This document shows positions 1 to 11,106 of a stretch of 48,456 nt of DNA, piece by piece; within the stretch, counting starts at the first letter, position 1, and every line of letters starts with the position of its first letter. The position numbers and the translations under genes are program-made. Below the pieces are notes generated by a model. The model was not told the DNA's origin. It saw only the letters and a list, made by a program, of their open reading frames with translations, and did no database searches. The stretch covers positions 483,853 to 532,308 of the forward strand of contig BFEA01000016.1 in NCBI GenBank assembly GCA_003427395.1. Direction: 5' to 3'. This DNA is from Chara braunii (taxonomy: Eukaryota; Streptophyta; Charophyceae; Charales; Characeae).

Positions 1-265
1 TTTTTTTTTTTTTTTTTTTTTTTGTGAGAGAGAGAGAACGATCAAGAGAAGAGGGTCATACCGTAGTCAGTTGGCAAGGCACTAGCTATCGAGAGGAGAG
101 CAAGTGCTAGCAGGGGCGGGGACGTGGCAGGGCGCCTAGCATCATGACCTAGAAGAGAGCGACATAGCAAGCACTACGAACGTGGCCAACTGGCGACACG
201 ATCGAGAGGATAGTGGCACAGCGTAGCCAACTGGCAACGTGATCGAGAGAAAAGTGGCATAACGT
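1..265. repeat. Poly-T end and short imperfect 41-bp repeats
   Basis: The window opens with a run of 23 T. At about 182-222 and 223-263 two imperfect 41-bp units follow each other, both of the form 'gt-gccaactggc-ac--gatcgagag-a-agtggca'. A looser relative sits at about 63-105. A pol III A-box-like string (tagtcagttgg) is present near 64, but there is no B box, so I do not call a tRNA. No coding potential was recognised. Confidence 0.5.
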
Positions 266-437
266 AGGAAAGTAGTAGTGTATATTTCCATATTATAGCG
301 GAAGATTCATTCGATTTCGCTCATTTTATCGATAGCCGTAGGGTTGGAGACTTACCTCTTGGTCAGTGCGGTGGCATGAGATGGAAGGGGATAAAAAATG
401 TGCAGCGAGCATGGTCGCCACCTCAAATCTTTTGATC

Positions 438-440
<3 letters not shown>

Positions 441-505
<65 letters not shown>
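441..505. repeat. (GA)n microsatellite
   Basis: An uninterrupted GA dinucleotide tract of about 65 bp. Open frames across it are artefacts of the repeat. Confidence 0.97.
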
Positions 506-507
<2 letters not shown>

Positions 508-2213
508 TTTCCAGTGTCAAAACTTCATACATTTTTGTGTTCATTCTCATTCTGATGGAAAATTCACTTCTTCAATCACGTACGTTTCCCCTGCCGCAGC
601 GTAGCTGCGGGGCGTTTACTTGTTGTCATTATAGTATTAAGGGGAACCCTGTAGCAGTCACGTTCGTGCTCAAGCCCCCAACGAGGGAACATGCGGGAGT
701 TGCACCCACCAGCAGGTGTGATACCTGCTACAGCAGGAGGGGATACTGGTCAGGGGTCAGCCGGTAGCATTAGGACCGAGCTTCTTCGATGGGTCAATCA
801 CTGTGCCTTCCCTTTGGTCCCCTCCCCCTATGAACATCAGCAGTCGCTGCTCAATGCCACTCGGGGGGACCAACGACATATCTTTAGGTGGCGGGCGCTA
901 AGCTTGCCAAGGAAGGTAATTGAGGTCAATGAGGATTGAACAAATACCTCATGAATGTCACTTGCGTTGGTGGAGTTTAGCTCAAAGGTTGCCTTTATAC
1001 ACCTGAATAATTTTCCTCTTTCGTTCCTTTTGGCCCAAAATGGCCCCTGGAGGGGTGTTAAACTACTGCCAGTACCTTTCCAACATGTATTCCCATTTGG
1101 AAAAATGACCTCATCCGAAAAGTTCGGGGGTCCGACGTAGGGTCGGCAGCAAAGGAAATTTTGGGCCTTGTGGGCCGGAGTGAGGGAACAAAAAAAAAAA
1201 AAAAAAAAAAACTTAGAATTTAGCGACGCCGGGGGAAGGCCCTTACGGAGGTGGAGGTCACACCAATGCTTTGAGGAATGTATCTGGCCACTATGTGTGG
1301 ATTTCATTGCTGTTGTTTTTGCTTTATTTTTTCCCTTCTTTTCGTTTTCTTTCGTTGCCCTGCCAGCGAGGCAGGGCGTATTCCACACAGGGCAAGTAAC
1401 TTCCTCACTCATCTCATACTCACACTACTGTTGTAACGTCCGTATTAGACCGAGATCACAACATAAGGGATGTTTTTCTTTTGTTTGTTCTTGATTTTTT
1501 TTCGGTGGACAAACACCCTCCCTGAGGGTACAGTCTCACTATCATCTCATATAATGTATTTGATGGCTATAATGGCGTTAGGGAAGTTTTATTCTTGATA
1601 AAACCACGATGCAGTCAAATTTTGAGTTTGAAAATGCGTTTGAGGCAAAAGGGTCGCCAATGGTGAATGTATACGACCCAGGTTCCAGGTGCGGTGGGGT
1701 AACATAAGGGTGTTTTGTGTTCGTTGACAAAAAAGGTTCGAAATTGTTTCATGATTGTGCCAAAGTTACCATTTTTTTTTCTTGTTTTTTTTTTAATGTA
1801 ATTGTCGTGAGTACCAAAAAAGAAAAGAAATTGGGTCCCAAGCTTGACAAAACTTATTGTGAAAGTAAATTCAGGTTCGACAAAACACAATCGGAGGCCG
1901 TGGTGGTTTAAAATTGCAGGCAGAGGTTTCTAGGGGGTGGATAATCCTTGTAGACGCATGACCCGTATTGGTCGTGGTCTTGCAAAAAAAAACGAAAGGG
2001 CGCGTAACCCCCGTTCCTCCCCCCTCCCTCAGTCCACTTTTCACAAATAGAAGACGCTTTGAATATAATGCATGTGCGTTGTATTCGAATACGAAGTAAA
2101 TGCTCACTGTTATAATTTTGAAAAGAAAAAACTATTGTATTCAAATATATCATTGTTTTTTTTTTTCGACTTTTCCCTTTTGGTCTCAATTACTATCACG
2201 TTATATGTTGCGA
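506..2213. other. Intergenic stretch, no gene recognised
   Basis: Mixed-composition DNA with a poly-A run (about 1190-1211) and several short T-runs. Open frames on both strands are short, overlap each other and have no recognisable domain. Small hairpins such as the one near 720-745 (acctgct/agcagg) occur but show no family signature. I see no host exon here. Confidence 0.5.
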
Positions 2214-2214
2214 G

Positions 2215-2273
<59 letters not shown>

Positions 2274-2274
2274 N

Positions 2275-2368
<94 letters not shown>
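2214..2368. repeat. Compound (TC)n-(AC)n microsatellite
   Basis: About 105 bp of TC repeats (with one N at 2274) pass directly into about 50 bp of AC repeats. The N inside the tract suggests that its true length is uncertain in the assembly. Confidence 0.97.
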
Positions 2369-2369
<1 letters not shown>

Positions 2370-3461
2370 TCTCTATAACGAACATGACAAAACATGTACA
2401 TAAAATCATCACAACCTTACTCTTCCCTAACCAGATCAGCAGATAAACTACGGTTTGCGCACTGCTGCCCTCACAGTGAGTCAATGGCCCAGGGCGTACC
2501 CTAATTCGTAGAACCTTTTGAAAATCATGTCAATCTCGGGGGTGTTTTTCCCATAAGCAAAAATGGGTAAGGTTCTTAGCGATCATCCTTCTTTTGGGTA
2601 GACTATTAGGACCTCGACCTCAATTTATTTATGATTCATAATATATTAACATGTTTGTTAGACCACCATTACCTTTCAGGCTGGAAAAAAAACCATAAAA
2701 ATAATTGATAAGGACATCGAGTTTGTGAATCCGAATTATACTTCTAGTGTTAATTGAAGACAATTTTTGTGGTAACCAACTTTTTATTTTCCAATTATCG
2801 TTGTGTTTGACCAACCCATTACAACATGAAAAAAAAATGGTTAATTTCACCCATGCATGTTATATAGTAGATTAGACAGATTGATTGATAAATATAAATC
2901 GACCAATCGATAGACAGATAAATAGATAGATAAATTAATTGATTAATTAATTGATTAATAAATGCATAGATAGAGAGAGTAAGAGATAATATAAAAGATA
3001 AAATAAAGACATATAAAAAAGCAAAAAAAAACAATGAGGAACATACATTCTACGCAAAAAAGAAGTATATTTTTTTTACATCTGATATAAATTTTGTTTT
3101 TTCTCCCCGTTTTTATTTTTTTCTTTATTTTCTCTCCAAGTTTTTCCTCTCTTTATCTTTTTCAAATTGTTAAACAACACAACTGTAATTGTTAATTTTC
3201 CCACATGCGGGGTTTGTTGCTCCCTCCAATATTAAATTATAAGAGGTTATAAAATGCTACGAACACATTATTTTGTTGCACAACCGTCTTGAATGATCAT
3301 CATTCGCAAAGTAATACTAAGCGTTTATTGTTATTGTGCACAAGCATTTGCACACTATATTTTGTTATCTCGCATATATGAGTTGAGTAAACCAAATTTA
3401 ATGATCAGTGACAAGAGGTGGTGCATAATGTTAATTATAATAAAATTCCAATATCAAAGAT
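2369..3461. other. AT-rich intergenic DNA with degenerate GATA/GATT repeats
   Basis: No gene recognised. Positions 2876-2975 are a degenerate tetranucleotide region (gatt, gata, aatt units). The rest is T- and A-rich with poly-T runs. The left edge of the Penelope-like copy begins at about 3462, where similarity to positions from about 9053 starts abruptly. Confidence 0.6.
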
Positions 3462-3483
3462 GGGATGGGAAGAGAACGGTAAG

Positions 3484-4330
3484 AAGAGCCTACATTATGC
3501 CAAAGAGCAAGGATATATGTAGGTTCAGACCCATCAGCCCCTCCTTTAACGAACCATAAAAAACGGCAGGGAGAAGGGTGGCAAAAACTTTAAACCATTT
3601 GTTATTTTTATTATCAAAGTCGATGCATTTTAATTTGAAGCCAATTGGGTTGTTGAAGGATCGAGTGCATGAGGCGAATAATTGGGTAACAACTAAAGGG
3701 AGAGGCGAGCTAATAGGAGCAGTCTTTGACATTAAGGAAATGTTTAGCCAACTCCCATATGACACGATATTAACACTCGTCGATTGGTTGATAGACTGGT
3801 ACAGACTGAAAGGGAAACAATGATTAACAATCATTGAAGGGGTAAGGGTGCTGCATTCGCACAAAAAACAGGTAACGATTTTTAGATGAAAATTAGCTTC
3901 GAGAAAATTAGAAAGATGGTTGCCTTTGAGTTGAGGAATACTTACTTAGTCGCATCAGGGAGGCTCATCCAGCAACAGGTCTAAATCCCAATGGGTAAGA
4001 GTAACAGCCCCCGTTGGCTTGTATCCTATGTGCTGCGAATGAATATTTTTTTTTATCAAGTATCGACACTGACAGGACCTTGGTAAAATGATGAAGGTTG
4101 ATTGATGACGTCACCTTCCTCATTTGGTGCCCAATGAGGAGTGGCTCCGCACGACGGGAACAGGTAATGAGGAAATTTAGGAAGAAATACGACAAAAGAC
4201 TGATCCTGAAACGAACAGATGAAGGCAAATGGACATGAGATTTCTTGGGCACGAGGGTGCAAATTTCAAGAAACCAAGTTTCATGCCAAAGCTTCCCCAA
4301 AAATTTCGAACAAGTTTGGAATTCGGAGAA
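3484..4330 (+). pseudogene. Penelope-like reverse transcriptase remnant
   Basis: The conceptual translation in shifting frames shows RPISPS (RT finger motif, about 3530), then FDIKEMFSQLP (motif A region, about 3727-3759, first Asp present), a string equivalent to the 'IPIGKSS-PPLA' motif B region (about 3985-4020), and a LIDDV-type motif C at about 4098-4112. A FLGT-type string follows at about 4240. Frames are interrupted: a stop follows the RPISPSFNEP string, another comes after 3823, and indels occur between motifs A and B. The same motifs in the same order occur in the second copy at 9085-10000, which supports the call. No functional protein can be made from it. Confidence 0.75.
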
Positions 4331-5424
4331 GAGCCTCTCTTATCGTACTTTTCATGATTTTACTTACTTTCGACCCAGAGACAAAATAAGGCAGTGGTGA
4401 CAAGCTCCTTACACAAAATTTGAACGATGATATCTTCTGACGAACTAGCAGGACTGTGTCTGTTGACAGTCAAAAGACAGTTGCGACTATAGAACTACCC
4501 GCCGTGGATTTTCAACGATTGCCTAGGGAAATTCACCAGCAAGCATGCACAAGGGTGGAAAGGATGGGGTAAGAACCTTGGATGCAGGTAGCGAAAGACG
4601 TTGTATTTGTGTCCTATTAAAATGATGGGACAGAGGTATGGTCACGAAAGACCAGACAGTGGCAGCTGTTGAAGCTAATAGGACAGGGGTATGGTCACCT
4701 TTTCAAACAATAGAAGAAAAGTATGGTCACTTTGTAGAGGCGAAAATAGGATAAGTAAACACAAACAGGGGTTGAGCTTACACCCCTTCATAGATCACCA
4801 GGTAAAAAGCGTGTATTGCTCTGCTGAAAGACGACCTTGGGAGAAAAAGGAAATGTATCGTAGAATGGGTTCAAGGGTAGTAAGGGTTTGTTGTATTGTC
4901 GTTTTTGTCCATCCATTTTTTGTTTTGGTTTTGATAGATCGAGGGTGGATTCCTAACTTTTTTGGTTTTCTTGGATTTTTTGGATTTCAGGGTGTCGTTA
5001 TCTGTGGATTTCTGTAGATTTCGTATGATTTTTATCTCTCGCAGTCCACAGAGATTAAAACGTCATCGAGGGCGTGCAACTGGGAACGTGACGACCGTAG
5101 CTACGGAAGAAGGACCATACGCTTAGTAAAAAGCAGAACCGAGCAGTCAGACCTGCGAGGAGCGGGAAAACAGTCAGGCCTGCCAGGAGTAGCAGTCGAT
5201 TGCTATGAGAAACGAGTGATACCGAGCCTCTCGGGAATCTGCCATCGTATCAACGGGTAGAAAACGACTAGGACGACTAGGAAAAATGAGACTTAGTGAA
5301 AGAGATGAGTCAGGTGCAGTCAAGAAACGGATGCTTCCGGTATAAGGAAAAAAGTAGACTGTAGGGGTAACATCAAATGAAACTTGACTATAAGTAGTGT
5401 TGTAGGTAAATCTTAAACATCTCG

Positions 5425-5481
5425 AAACGCCCCCTGAAGAGGTCGCTAACTGGTGGCGACCGAAACTAGTCGTGGATGCCA
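5425..5481 (+). ncRNA. Hammerhead ribozyme motif, type I, copy 1 (slightly degraded)
   Basis: The conserved core is complete: CTGAAGA (5434-5440, fits CUGANGA), stem II GGTCGC/GCGACC (5441-5446 and 5456-5461), GAAA (5462-5465), then C-TA-GTC (5466-5471) with the predicted cleavage after C5471. Stem III is only two pairs (A-U, C-G) around a two-base loop, the minimal form known from hammerheads of Penelope-like elements. The segment ACTAGT is self-complementary and could form a longer stem III between two RNAs. Stem I (CCCC before the core, GTGG after the cleavage site) has one mismatch that copy 2 lacks, so this copy may be weaker. Confidence 0.8.
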
Positions 5482-5809
5482 GCTCCTCCTCACTATGACG
5501 GAGGTATCATAGCTAATGCTATGGAACGTGCTTCATTGTTGTATACTTTGATTTTTCGATATCATTTTTTCACATATATTTTGGCTGCGTAAGCGCGACT
5601 GTGTTGGGCATCTGTCGGTCTTGACTGACTCTGCTTTTTCTATCACTGAAGTATAAGCAGTGGCAACCTGCCGGAAAATCGCTTGTGCGTTGGTGGCCCT
5701 GCAGAGTAGCTTTCGACGAACCGTATGAGAGATCGACACCTATAACTCAAGTGACGAATCGTCGGAGAATCGACATCAGCAGTACCGTCGTCAGCGAAGT
5801 GTGACTGGC

Positions 5810-7311
5810 ATGGCTAGCAGAGGGGAGAACGGGAATGATGGTGTCATTAATGGAGGAGGAAATTGGAACGGTGGGGGTAATAACGAAGGGGGAGGAAATT
5901 GAGGTAAGTGGAGTGGAGGTAATAATGGGGGTGGAGGAGGGAACGACGGGTATTGGAATTGGTGGCAATAACGGTGGATGGAATAATGGTAACGGATGGG
6001 GAAATGGTAACGGTGGAGGAGGAAACTGGGGAGGAGGCAACAACGGAGGGTTTGGTGGTGGAAACTAGAGCAGTGGTAACGGCGGGCACTGGAGCAATGG
6101 GGACGGGGGCAATTGGAACAATAGTGGACGCGGCAACGTTGGGAGCATTGAAGGTAATGGAGGAGATTGGAGAAGATCAACACGATGCTACAACTGTAAT
6201 TAGTACGGTCATATCGTTTGAGAAGGTAACGCACCACGGCAACACAATGGAGGTGGGAACTGGAATGGAAACGGGGGCAGTGGGAGTTGGAATGGAAATG
6301 GGAGTGGCAACACCCATGGAAATGACGAAGGAGGACGACAAGGCAATGACGGCGCAAGTAACTCGTCCTCTGTTGGCTGAGTTAACGCGGTCGGAATCAG
6401 CATTGATCTACAAGAATCACTCAAGGCGGTAGCGCTGTTTTCACAACGACAAATTGAGATGGAAGAGTGACGAGAGACGGAAAGAAGGGAAGCCGAAGAG
6501 AGACAGAAACAATGAGAGGAAGAACAAAGTGCAAGAGAGGAGAAGAATCGAATAGAGATGGCGAAAAAGAAAGCAAAGGAGAAAAAGAAAGCAGATCGTG
6601 AGTGGAAGCTGCAAATTCTGTTAGCAAAGCAAAATAAGGTATTAAGAGAGGAGTTTGAGAAGATGTTCAACTAAAAGTTGAGGAAAGTCGCAATGTCGGA
6701 AAAGGCTGCGAAAGGGAAAACACCGGTTTCATCAAGCTCGAAGGACGACGAAGAAGAAGACCCCCCCAGAGGATCGTTTAGAGAAGCGCAAAAGGCAACC
6801 AACGGTCGTCAGACAAGCTAGCCCGCCGAGAGAATCGCCTGCAAAAGTGGGTAGAGCTTCCACGTCGGCACCTCTGACTACCCCGGGGCAGCCAGGTGAA
6901 TCTCCTCGATTAAGAGTCCCCCATCGGCAAGCCCGGAGGGATGACGAACAACTAGGATACCCCTATCATGAGTCTAGCCTGTGGGAGGGGGCGCCTGTTT
7001 CTAATGACTATCGTATGACAAATGCGTTTCGGAAAGCCGTCCGGAAGTTTCTGGGGAAGAAACTAGTTGCAACTATCCAGGAGATGTGCAGAGAAGCAAA
7101 GGTTGTCTATAGAGGTAGACCGGATGTTGTGGATGAACTAATTGAGTTAAGGGTGATATACTTAGTACCGAACCAAACCAACAACCGCCACTCATCACAA
7201 CCCCAACTCAAAGGCGGCGTGGGGGTGGGGGTGGGGGTAGGATTGTCATCAGGGATCTACACGAAACACAACACGAAGCACGGGGGTCACCAATGCCGGA
7301 TCAAGAAATGA
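5810..7311 (+). pseudogene. Gag-like ORF1 of the Penelope-like element (Gly/Asn-rich, zinc knuckle, coiled coil)
   Basis: An ATG at 5810 opens a frame rich in Gly, Asn and Trp (GGGNW, NNGG, NGNG units), probably RNA-binding. A frame change near 5940 moves it to a second frame that runs through repeated W-N-G units to a CCHC-like zinc knuckle at about 6184-6225 (CYNC, then GH). In the knuckle two codons are stops and the last Cys codon reads Gly. A strongly charged Glu/Lys/Arg segment (about 6440-6670) looks coiled-coil. A third frame (about 6760-7311) has a basic Pro/Ser-rich stretch and a globular part (about 7000-7170). The order of low-complexity basic region, zinc knuckle and coiled coil resembles a nucleic-acid-binding Gag-like protein. 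Stops include TGA and TAG codons at positions where Trp, Gln or Arg would fit. Confidence 0.6.
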
Positions 7312-7431
7312 ACCTAGGGAGTTTTGACTAGCCGGGGGAGTGATATCTGGAAGAATTTGAGGAATTGTTTCGAGCTTCGGAAGACATTAATTAGCGAGAC
7401 CACCGTAGGGATTTAGCAATTGAGATGAGTT

Positions 7432-8073
7432 TTGGAGAATGTGTTGAGGTACTTAATAGTGTTATTAGTACTTAATGATGAAGTACAATGGGTATGCAAG
7501 TACCTGGGTAATTGTTTGGATTTAATCGAGGATAAAGAGAAGGATTGGAAAAACCTGGAAGCATGTGTGTACGCCCTAATAGACCCAGATGTTAGAGCCA
7601 CTTACATTGGTCAGACTGGTCGAAGCCTCCAGACGAGATGGAGCGAACACACTTACAGATCTCAACATGGGGAAGGAACGAGGAACTCAAAGTGGTACAG
7701 TTGGCTAAGACATCATGGATCATCTGGTTATGTTGCTCTTCCTATCGCTTTCCCTCCAAAGGGCGATTTGGAGAGAGTGGAGAAGGTGTTTATCGATAAA
7801 TGGTGTCTGGACTTAAATGGGAAAGGAAGACAGAAGAAAAAAGGAAAAGGGAAGCGGAAGGGAAGGAAGGAGAGGAAAAGGTCAAGGACACACGAGGTCA
7901 GGAATGAGCGGCCAGTCACATTTGCTATAAATGGTAAAAAGTTTGTGGATTTGATCGAGACATGTAAAAAAGCATGGGAAGGGAAAAACCATTCAGATCG
8001 GAAGGGGGGAAGTTATGGATTCAAAAGTGGGAGCAGATCGTTAAAGGGATTGGCAAAACAGTGGTTAGCGTGA
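7432..8073 (+). CDS. GIY-YIG endonuclease domain of the Penelope-like element
   Basis: This 213-codon open frame contains a recognisable GIY-YIG nuclease core. Counting from 7432: VYA at residues 46-48 (GIY position), YIG at 58-60, the conserved Arg at 69 in TRWSEH, and an acidic GDLERVEKVF at 111-120 containing the metal-binding Glu candidates. A very basic Lys/Arg tail (about 132-152) follows and could contact DNA or act as a nuclear signal. In the element it would nick target DNA to prime reverse transcription. There is no convincing ATG: 7432 is TTG, and an overlapping frame starting at ATG 7426 suggests an indel near 7470, so the frame was originally joined to ORF1 upstream. This is the best preserved protein domain of the element. 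Confidence 0.75.
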   Translation: MENVLRYLIVLLVLNDEVQWVCKYLGNCLDLIEDKEKDWKNLEACVYALIDPDVRATYIGQTGRSLQTRWSEHTYRSQHGEGTRNSKWYSWLRHHGSSGYVALPIAFPPKGDLERVEKVFIDKWCLDLNGKGRQKKKGKGKRKGRKERKRSRTHEVRNERPVTFAINGKKFVDLIETCKKAWEGKNHSDRKGGSYGFKSGSRSLKGLAKQWLA

Positions 8074-9084
8074 AAGGGGAAGTGAAAACAGTTAGTGAAC
8101 TAAAATCGAAGTTGGAAACAGGGGAGTTGTCGTAGTAGTGAGATGGCAGGGAATGACCTTAACTAAGGCAAATGTTGAGCGTAAACGTGAACTATATCAA
8201 GTTATCCGGAACCCTTGGTATAAAAGAAACTGTATAACTATGACGTTGATAGGCTCATACAATTGGTGGCGGCAATAGACTTTTTTTTTAGGCAAACAAC
8301 ACGGAAAAGACTGAAGGATGTGCTGGCAGGAATACTATGAAAGAAATTTCAGATTAACATCAGAAACAAAGTATGCGTTAGCGTGACTTAGGATTCTAAA
8401 CTGTCCTTAAGGAAGTTAAGGGAAATAGTGTCGGGGAAAATCCGAGAGGAACTACCTCGTTCTTTTACTGATTACTAGTGTCGGAGACTCCTGATGGTTT
8501 GGAAACGGAATCAAACCGTTGGGGAAATACTCCATAACCATCGAACTGCTTCACACCAATTCGTGGAAGTCTGCTCCTGCGCAGACAGTGCTCTCCTGTG
8601 AAAGAAGGGTCACATGCAATGTATGCTCAACGAGGTAGAAGGGATAAATGAGTTTGCGCTGAATGCTCGTAACCTTGTGTATGAAGGTGGAGATGTGAAG
8701 AATAATAAAGTTGTGAGAGAAGTGAATGGCAGCCTAATAATTTTGGATTTACGTTCGATGGTAAGCATGTAGGAAATAAGTAACTGTGTTAATGAAAAAA
8801 TAGTAGTACGAAGCGACTATCTGGAGAAGGTATTGGAGGTCAAAGAAATTTGTCAGGGACTGGTGTGCTGTGCAGTTGACAGAAACGCAGCTAACACGGC
8901 GGTAATGTGCCCTATCGTGTACGTAAAAGGGATGAAAGCAGTGTTATAGGGAAATGACAATTTTACCGCAATATCAAAGAAGGAAGCGGAGGTACTAGTG
9001 TGTTGGGAAACATAATACAATTAGGAGGGCTTGGAAAGATCGGGAAGATGTGATGGGAAGCGAATGGTAGGAAGAACCTACATT
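8074..9084 (+). pseudogene. Degenerate linker between GIY-YIG and RT, with a Cys-x-Cys motif
   Basis: No frame stays open for long, but short protein-like blocks succeed one another in changing frames, for example a stretch rich in Lys/Arg and Ile/Val near 8270-8380. At about 8572-8620 a CSC string is followed by GH and C, which could be the remains of a zinc-binding motif. The 5' edge of the region shared with copy 1 lies near 9053. Given its position inside the element it is most likely the decayed N-terminal part of the RT protein. Function is inferred only from position. Confidence 0.4.
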
Positions 9085-10130
9085 ATGCCAAAGAACAAGG
9101 ATATACGTAGGTTTAGACCCATCAGCCCCTCCTTTAATGAACCATAAAAAATGACAGGGAGAAGGGTGGCTAAAACTTTAAACCATTTGTTGTTTTTATT
9201 ACCAAAGTCGATGCATTTTAATTTGAAATCAACTTGGCTATTTAAGGATCAAGTGCATGAGGCGAATAAGTGGGTAGCAACTAAAGGGAGAGGTGAGCTA
9301 ATAGAGGCAGCCTTTGACATTAAGGAAATGTTTAGCCAACTCCCGCATGACATGATATTAACAGTCGTCGATTGGTTGATAGACAGGTACATACTGAAAG
9401 GGAGAACAATTGTTAACATTCGTAGAAGGGGTAAGGGTGCTGCATTCTAAAAAAAGACAGGTAACAGGTCGTTAAGCTGGGATTTTTGTACAGCTGAGGA
9501 ATAAGAAGATGGTTGTCTTTGAGCTGAGGAATACTCTTTTCGAGAGAATTAAAAAGATGGTTGTCTTTGAGAATTGTTCGACAATTGTTAAGCTTCGAGA
9601 GAATTAAGAAGATGGTTGTCTTTGAGCTGAGGAATACTTACGTAGTCGCATCAGGGAGGCTCATCCAGCAACAGGTCCGAATCCCAATAGGTAAGAGTAG
9701 CAGCCCCCCATTGGCTTGTATCCTATGTGCTGCGAATGAATACTCTTTTCTATCAAGTCTCGACACTGACAAAACCTTGGTAAAAGGATGGCGGCTGATT
9801 GATGACGTCACTCTCCTCATTTAGTGCCCAATGAGGAATAGCTCCGCACGACGGGAACAGGTAATGAGGAAATTTGAGAAGACATACGACAAAAGACTGA
9901 TCCTGAAACGAACAGATGAAGGCAAAGGGACATGGGATTTCTTGGGCACGAGGGTGGAAATTTAAAAAAAACAAGTTTCATGCCAAAGCTTCCCCAAGAA
10001 TTTCGAACAAGTCTGGAATTCGGAGAAGAACCTGTCTTATCATACTTTTCAGGATTTTGCTTCTTTTTTGACCCAGAGACAAAAAAAGGGAGTGGTGATA
10101 AGCGCCTGACACAGAATTCGAGCGATGACA
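9085..10130 (+). pseudogene. Penelope-like reverse transcriptase
   Basis: RT motifs appear in order across three frames: RPISPS at about 9120, FDIKEMFSQLP at about 9316-9348 (motif A), IPIGKSSSPPLA at about 9681-9716 (motif B), LIDD at 9795-9806 (motif C; the usual YxDD has Leu here) and a DFLGT string at about 9937-9951. The role would be target-primed reverse transcription of the element RNA. A stop lies just before 9151, a stop ends the first block at 9450, and the region between motifs A and B was expanded by a local triplication (9502-9634). Copy 1 has the same motifs without the triplication, so the expansion happened after the copies separated. Confidence 0.75.
9502..9634 (+). repeat. 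Local triplication inside the RT region
   Basis: The string 'aagatggttgtctttga' occurs at about 9506, 9555 and 9609, with flanking 'gagctgaggaatact' after the first and third copies and 'cgagagaatta' before the second and third. The corresponding place in copy 1 (about 3899-3945) has one unit. This is a recent tandem duplication with a spacer, and it disrupts the RT frame. Confidence 0.85.
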
Positions 10131-11048
10131 TTTTCAGACGAACTAGCAGGCTTAGGTCTGTTGACAGTCAAAAGTCAGTTGTGACTACGGAACTACCCCC
10201 CGTGGATTTTCAACGATTGTCTGGGGAAATTCACTAGCAAGCATGCACCGGGGTGGGAAGGATGGTGTAAGAACCTTGGAGGCTGGTAGCGAAAGACGTT
10301 GTATTTGAGTCCTATTAAAATGATGGAACAGGGGTATGGTCACTAAAGAGCAGAAAGTGGCAGTTGTTGAAGCCAATAGGACAGGGGTATGGTCACCTTT
10401 TCAAGCAATAGGAAAAAAGTATGGTCACTTTGTTGAGGCGAAGATAGGATAAGTAAACACCAACAGGGGTTGAGCATACACCCCTTCAGAGATCACCAGG
10501 TAAAAAAACGCGTATTGCTCTGCTGAAAGCCGACCTTTGGAGAAAGAGGAAACGTATGGTAGAATGGGTTCTGGGGTAGTAAGGGTTTGCTGTATTATCG
10601 TTTTTGTCCATGCATTTTTTGTTTTGGTTTCGATAGATTGATGGTGGATTCCTATTTTTTTTGGTTTTCTTGGATTTCTTGGATTTCAAGGTGTCGTTAT
10701 CTGTGGATTTTTGTACATTTCATAGGGTTTTTATCTCCCACAGTACCCAGAGATTAAAACGTCCTCGAGGGCGTGCAGCTGGGAACGTGACGCCCGTAGC
10801 TGCGGAAGAAGTACTAGACACTTAGTAAAAAGTGGAACTGAGTTGAGGTAAAATAGCAAGAAAACAGTCAGACCTGTCAGGAGCGGGGAAACAGTCAGGC
10901 CTGCCAGTAGTAGCAGTCGATTGCTATGAGAAATGAGTGATACCGAGCCTCTCAAAAATTTGTTATCGTATCAACATGTAGAAAACGACCAGTGACATCA
11001 GATGAAACTTGACTATAAGTAGTGTTGTACGTAAACCTTAAACATCTC

Positions 11049-11106
11049 GAAATGCCCCCTGATGAGGTCGCTAACTGGCGGCGACCGAAACTAGTCGGGG
11101 ATGCCA
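11049..11106 (+). ncRNA. Hammerhead ribozyme motif, type I, copy 2
   Basis: The complete consensus is present: stem I strand CCCC before CTGATGA (11059-11065), stem II GGTCGC/GCGACC (11066-11071 and 11081-11086) with a nine-base loop, GAAA (11087-11090), C-TA-GTC (11091-11096), and stem I partner GGGG (11097-11100). Predicted self-cleavage falls after C11096. Stem III is two pairs with a two-base loop; ACTAGT is a palindrome, so dimer formation could supply a proper stem III, as shown for small hammerheads of Penelope-like elements. Copy 1 differs at the free N position of CUGANGA and in the stem II loop, while stem II itself is unchanged. Confidence 0.88.

Larger units (their letters stand above)
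3462..5650 (+). mobile_element. Penelope-like element copy 1, 5'-truncated
   Basis: This segment is collinear with 9053-11274. Both begin near the string 'cctacattatgccaaag', carry the same RT remnants, the same 3' noncoding part with a hammerhead motif, and end at the same string 'ctgctttttctatcact'. Only the RT and the 3' region are present; the nuclease and Gag-like parts are missing, so the copy is 5'-truncated. It joins head-to-tail, with no spacer, the 5' part of the next copy. That is the partial tandem arrangement (pseudo-LTR) known for Penelope-like elements. Family assignment rests on the RT motifs and on the hammerhead; the exact left end is estimated by eye. Confidence 0.8.

Noticed and set aside
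64-110. tRNA-like A box at the left edge
   Set aside because: There is no B box or T-arm at tRNA distance; it is part of the short 41-bp repeats.
366-767. Open frames across the (GA)n tract and similar ones across the (TC)n/(AC)n tract at 2072-2446
   Set aside because: Dinucleotide repeats are open in several frames by nature. The flanks show no domain and both strands are equally open.
5747-6357. Minus-strand Pro/His-rich frames at 5.7-6.4 kb
   Set aside because: They are the antisense of the Gly/Asn-rich Gag-like frame.
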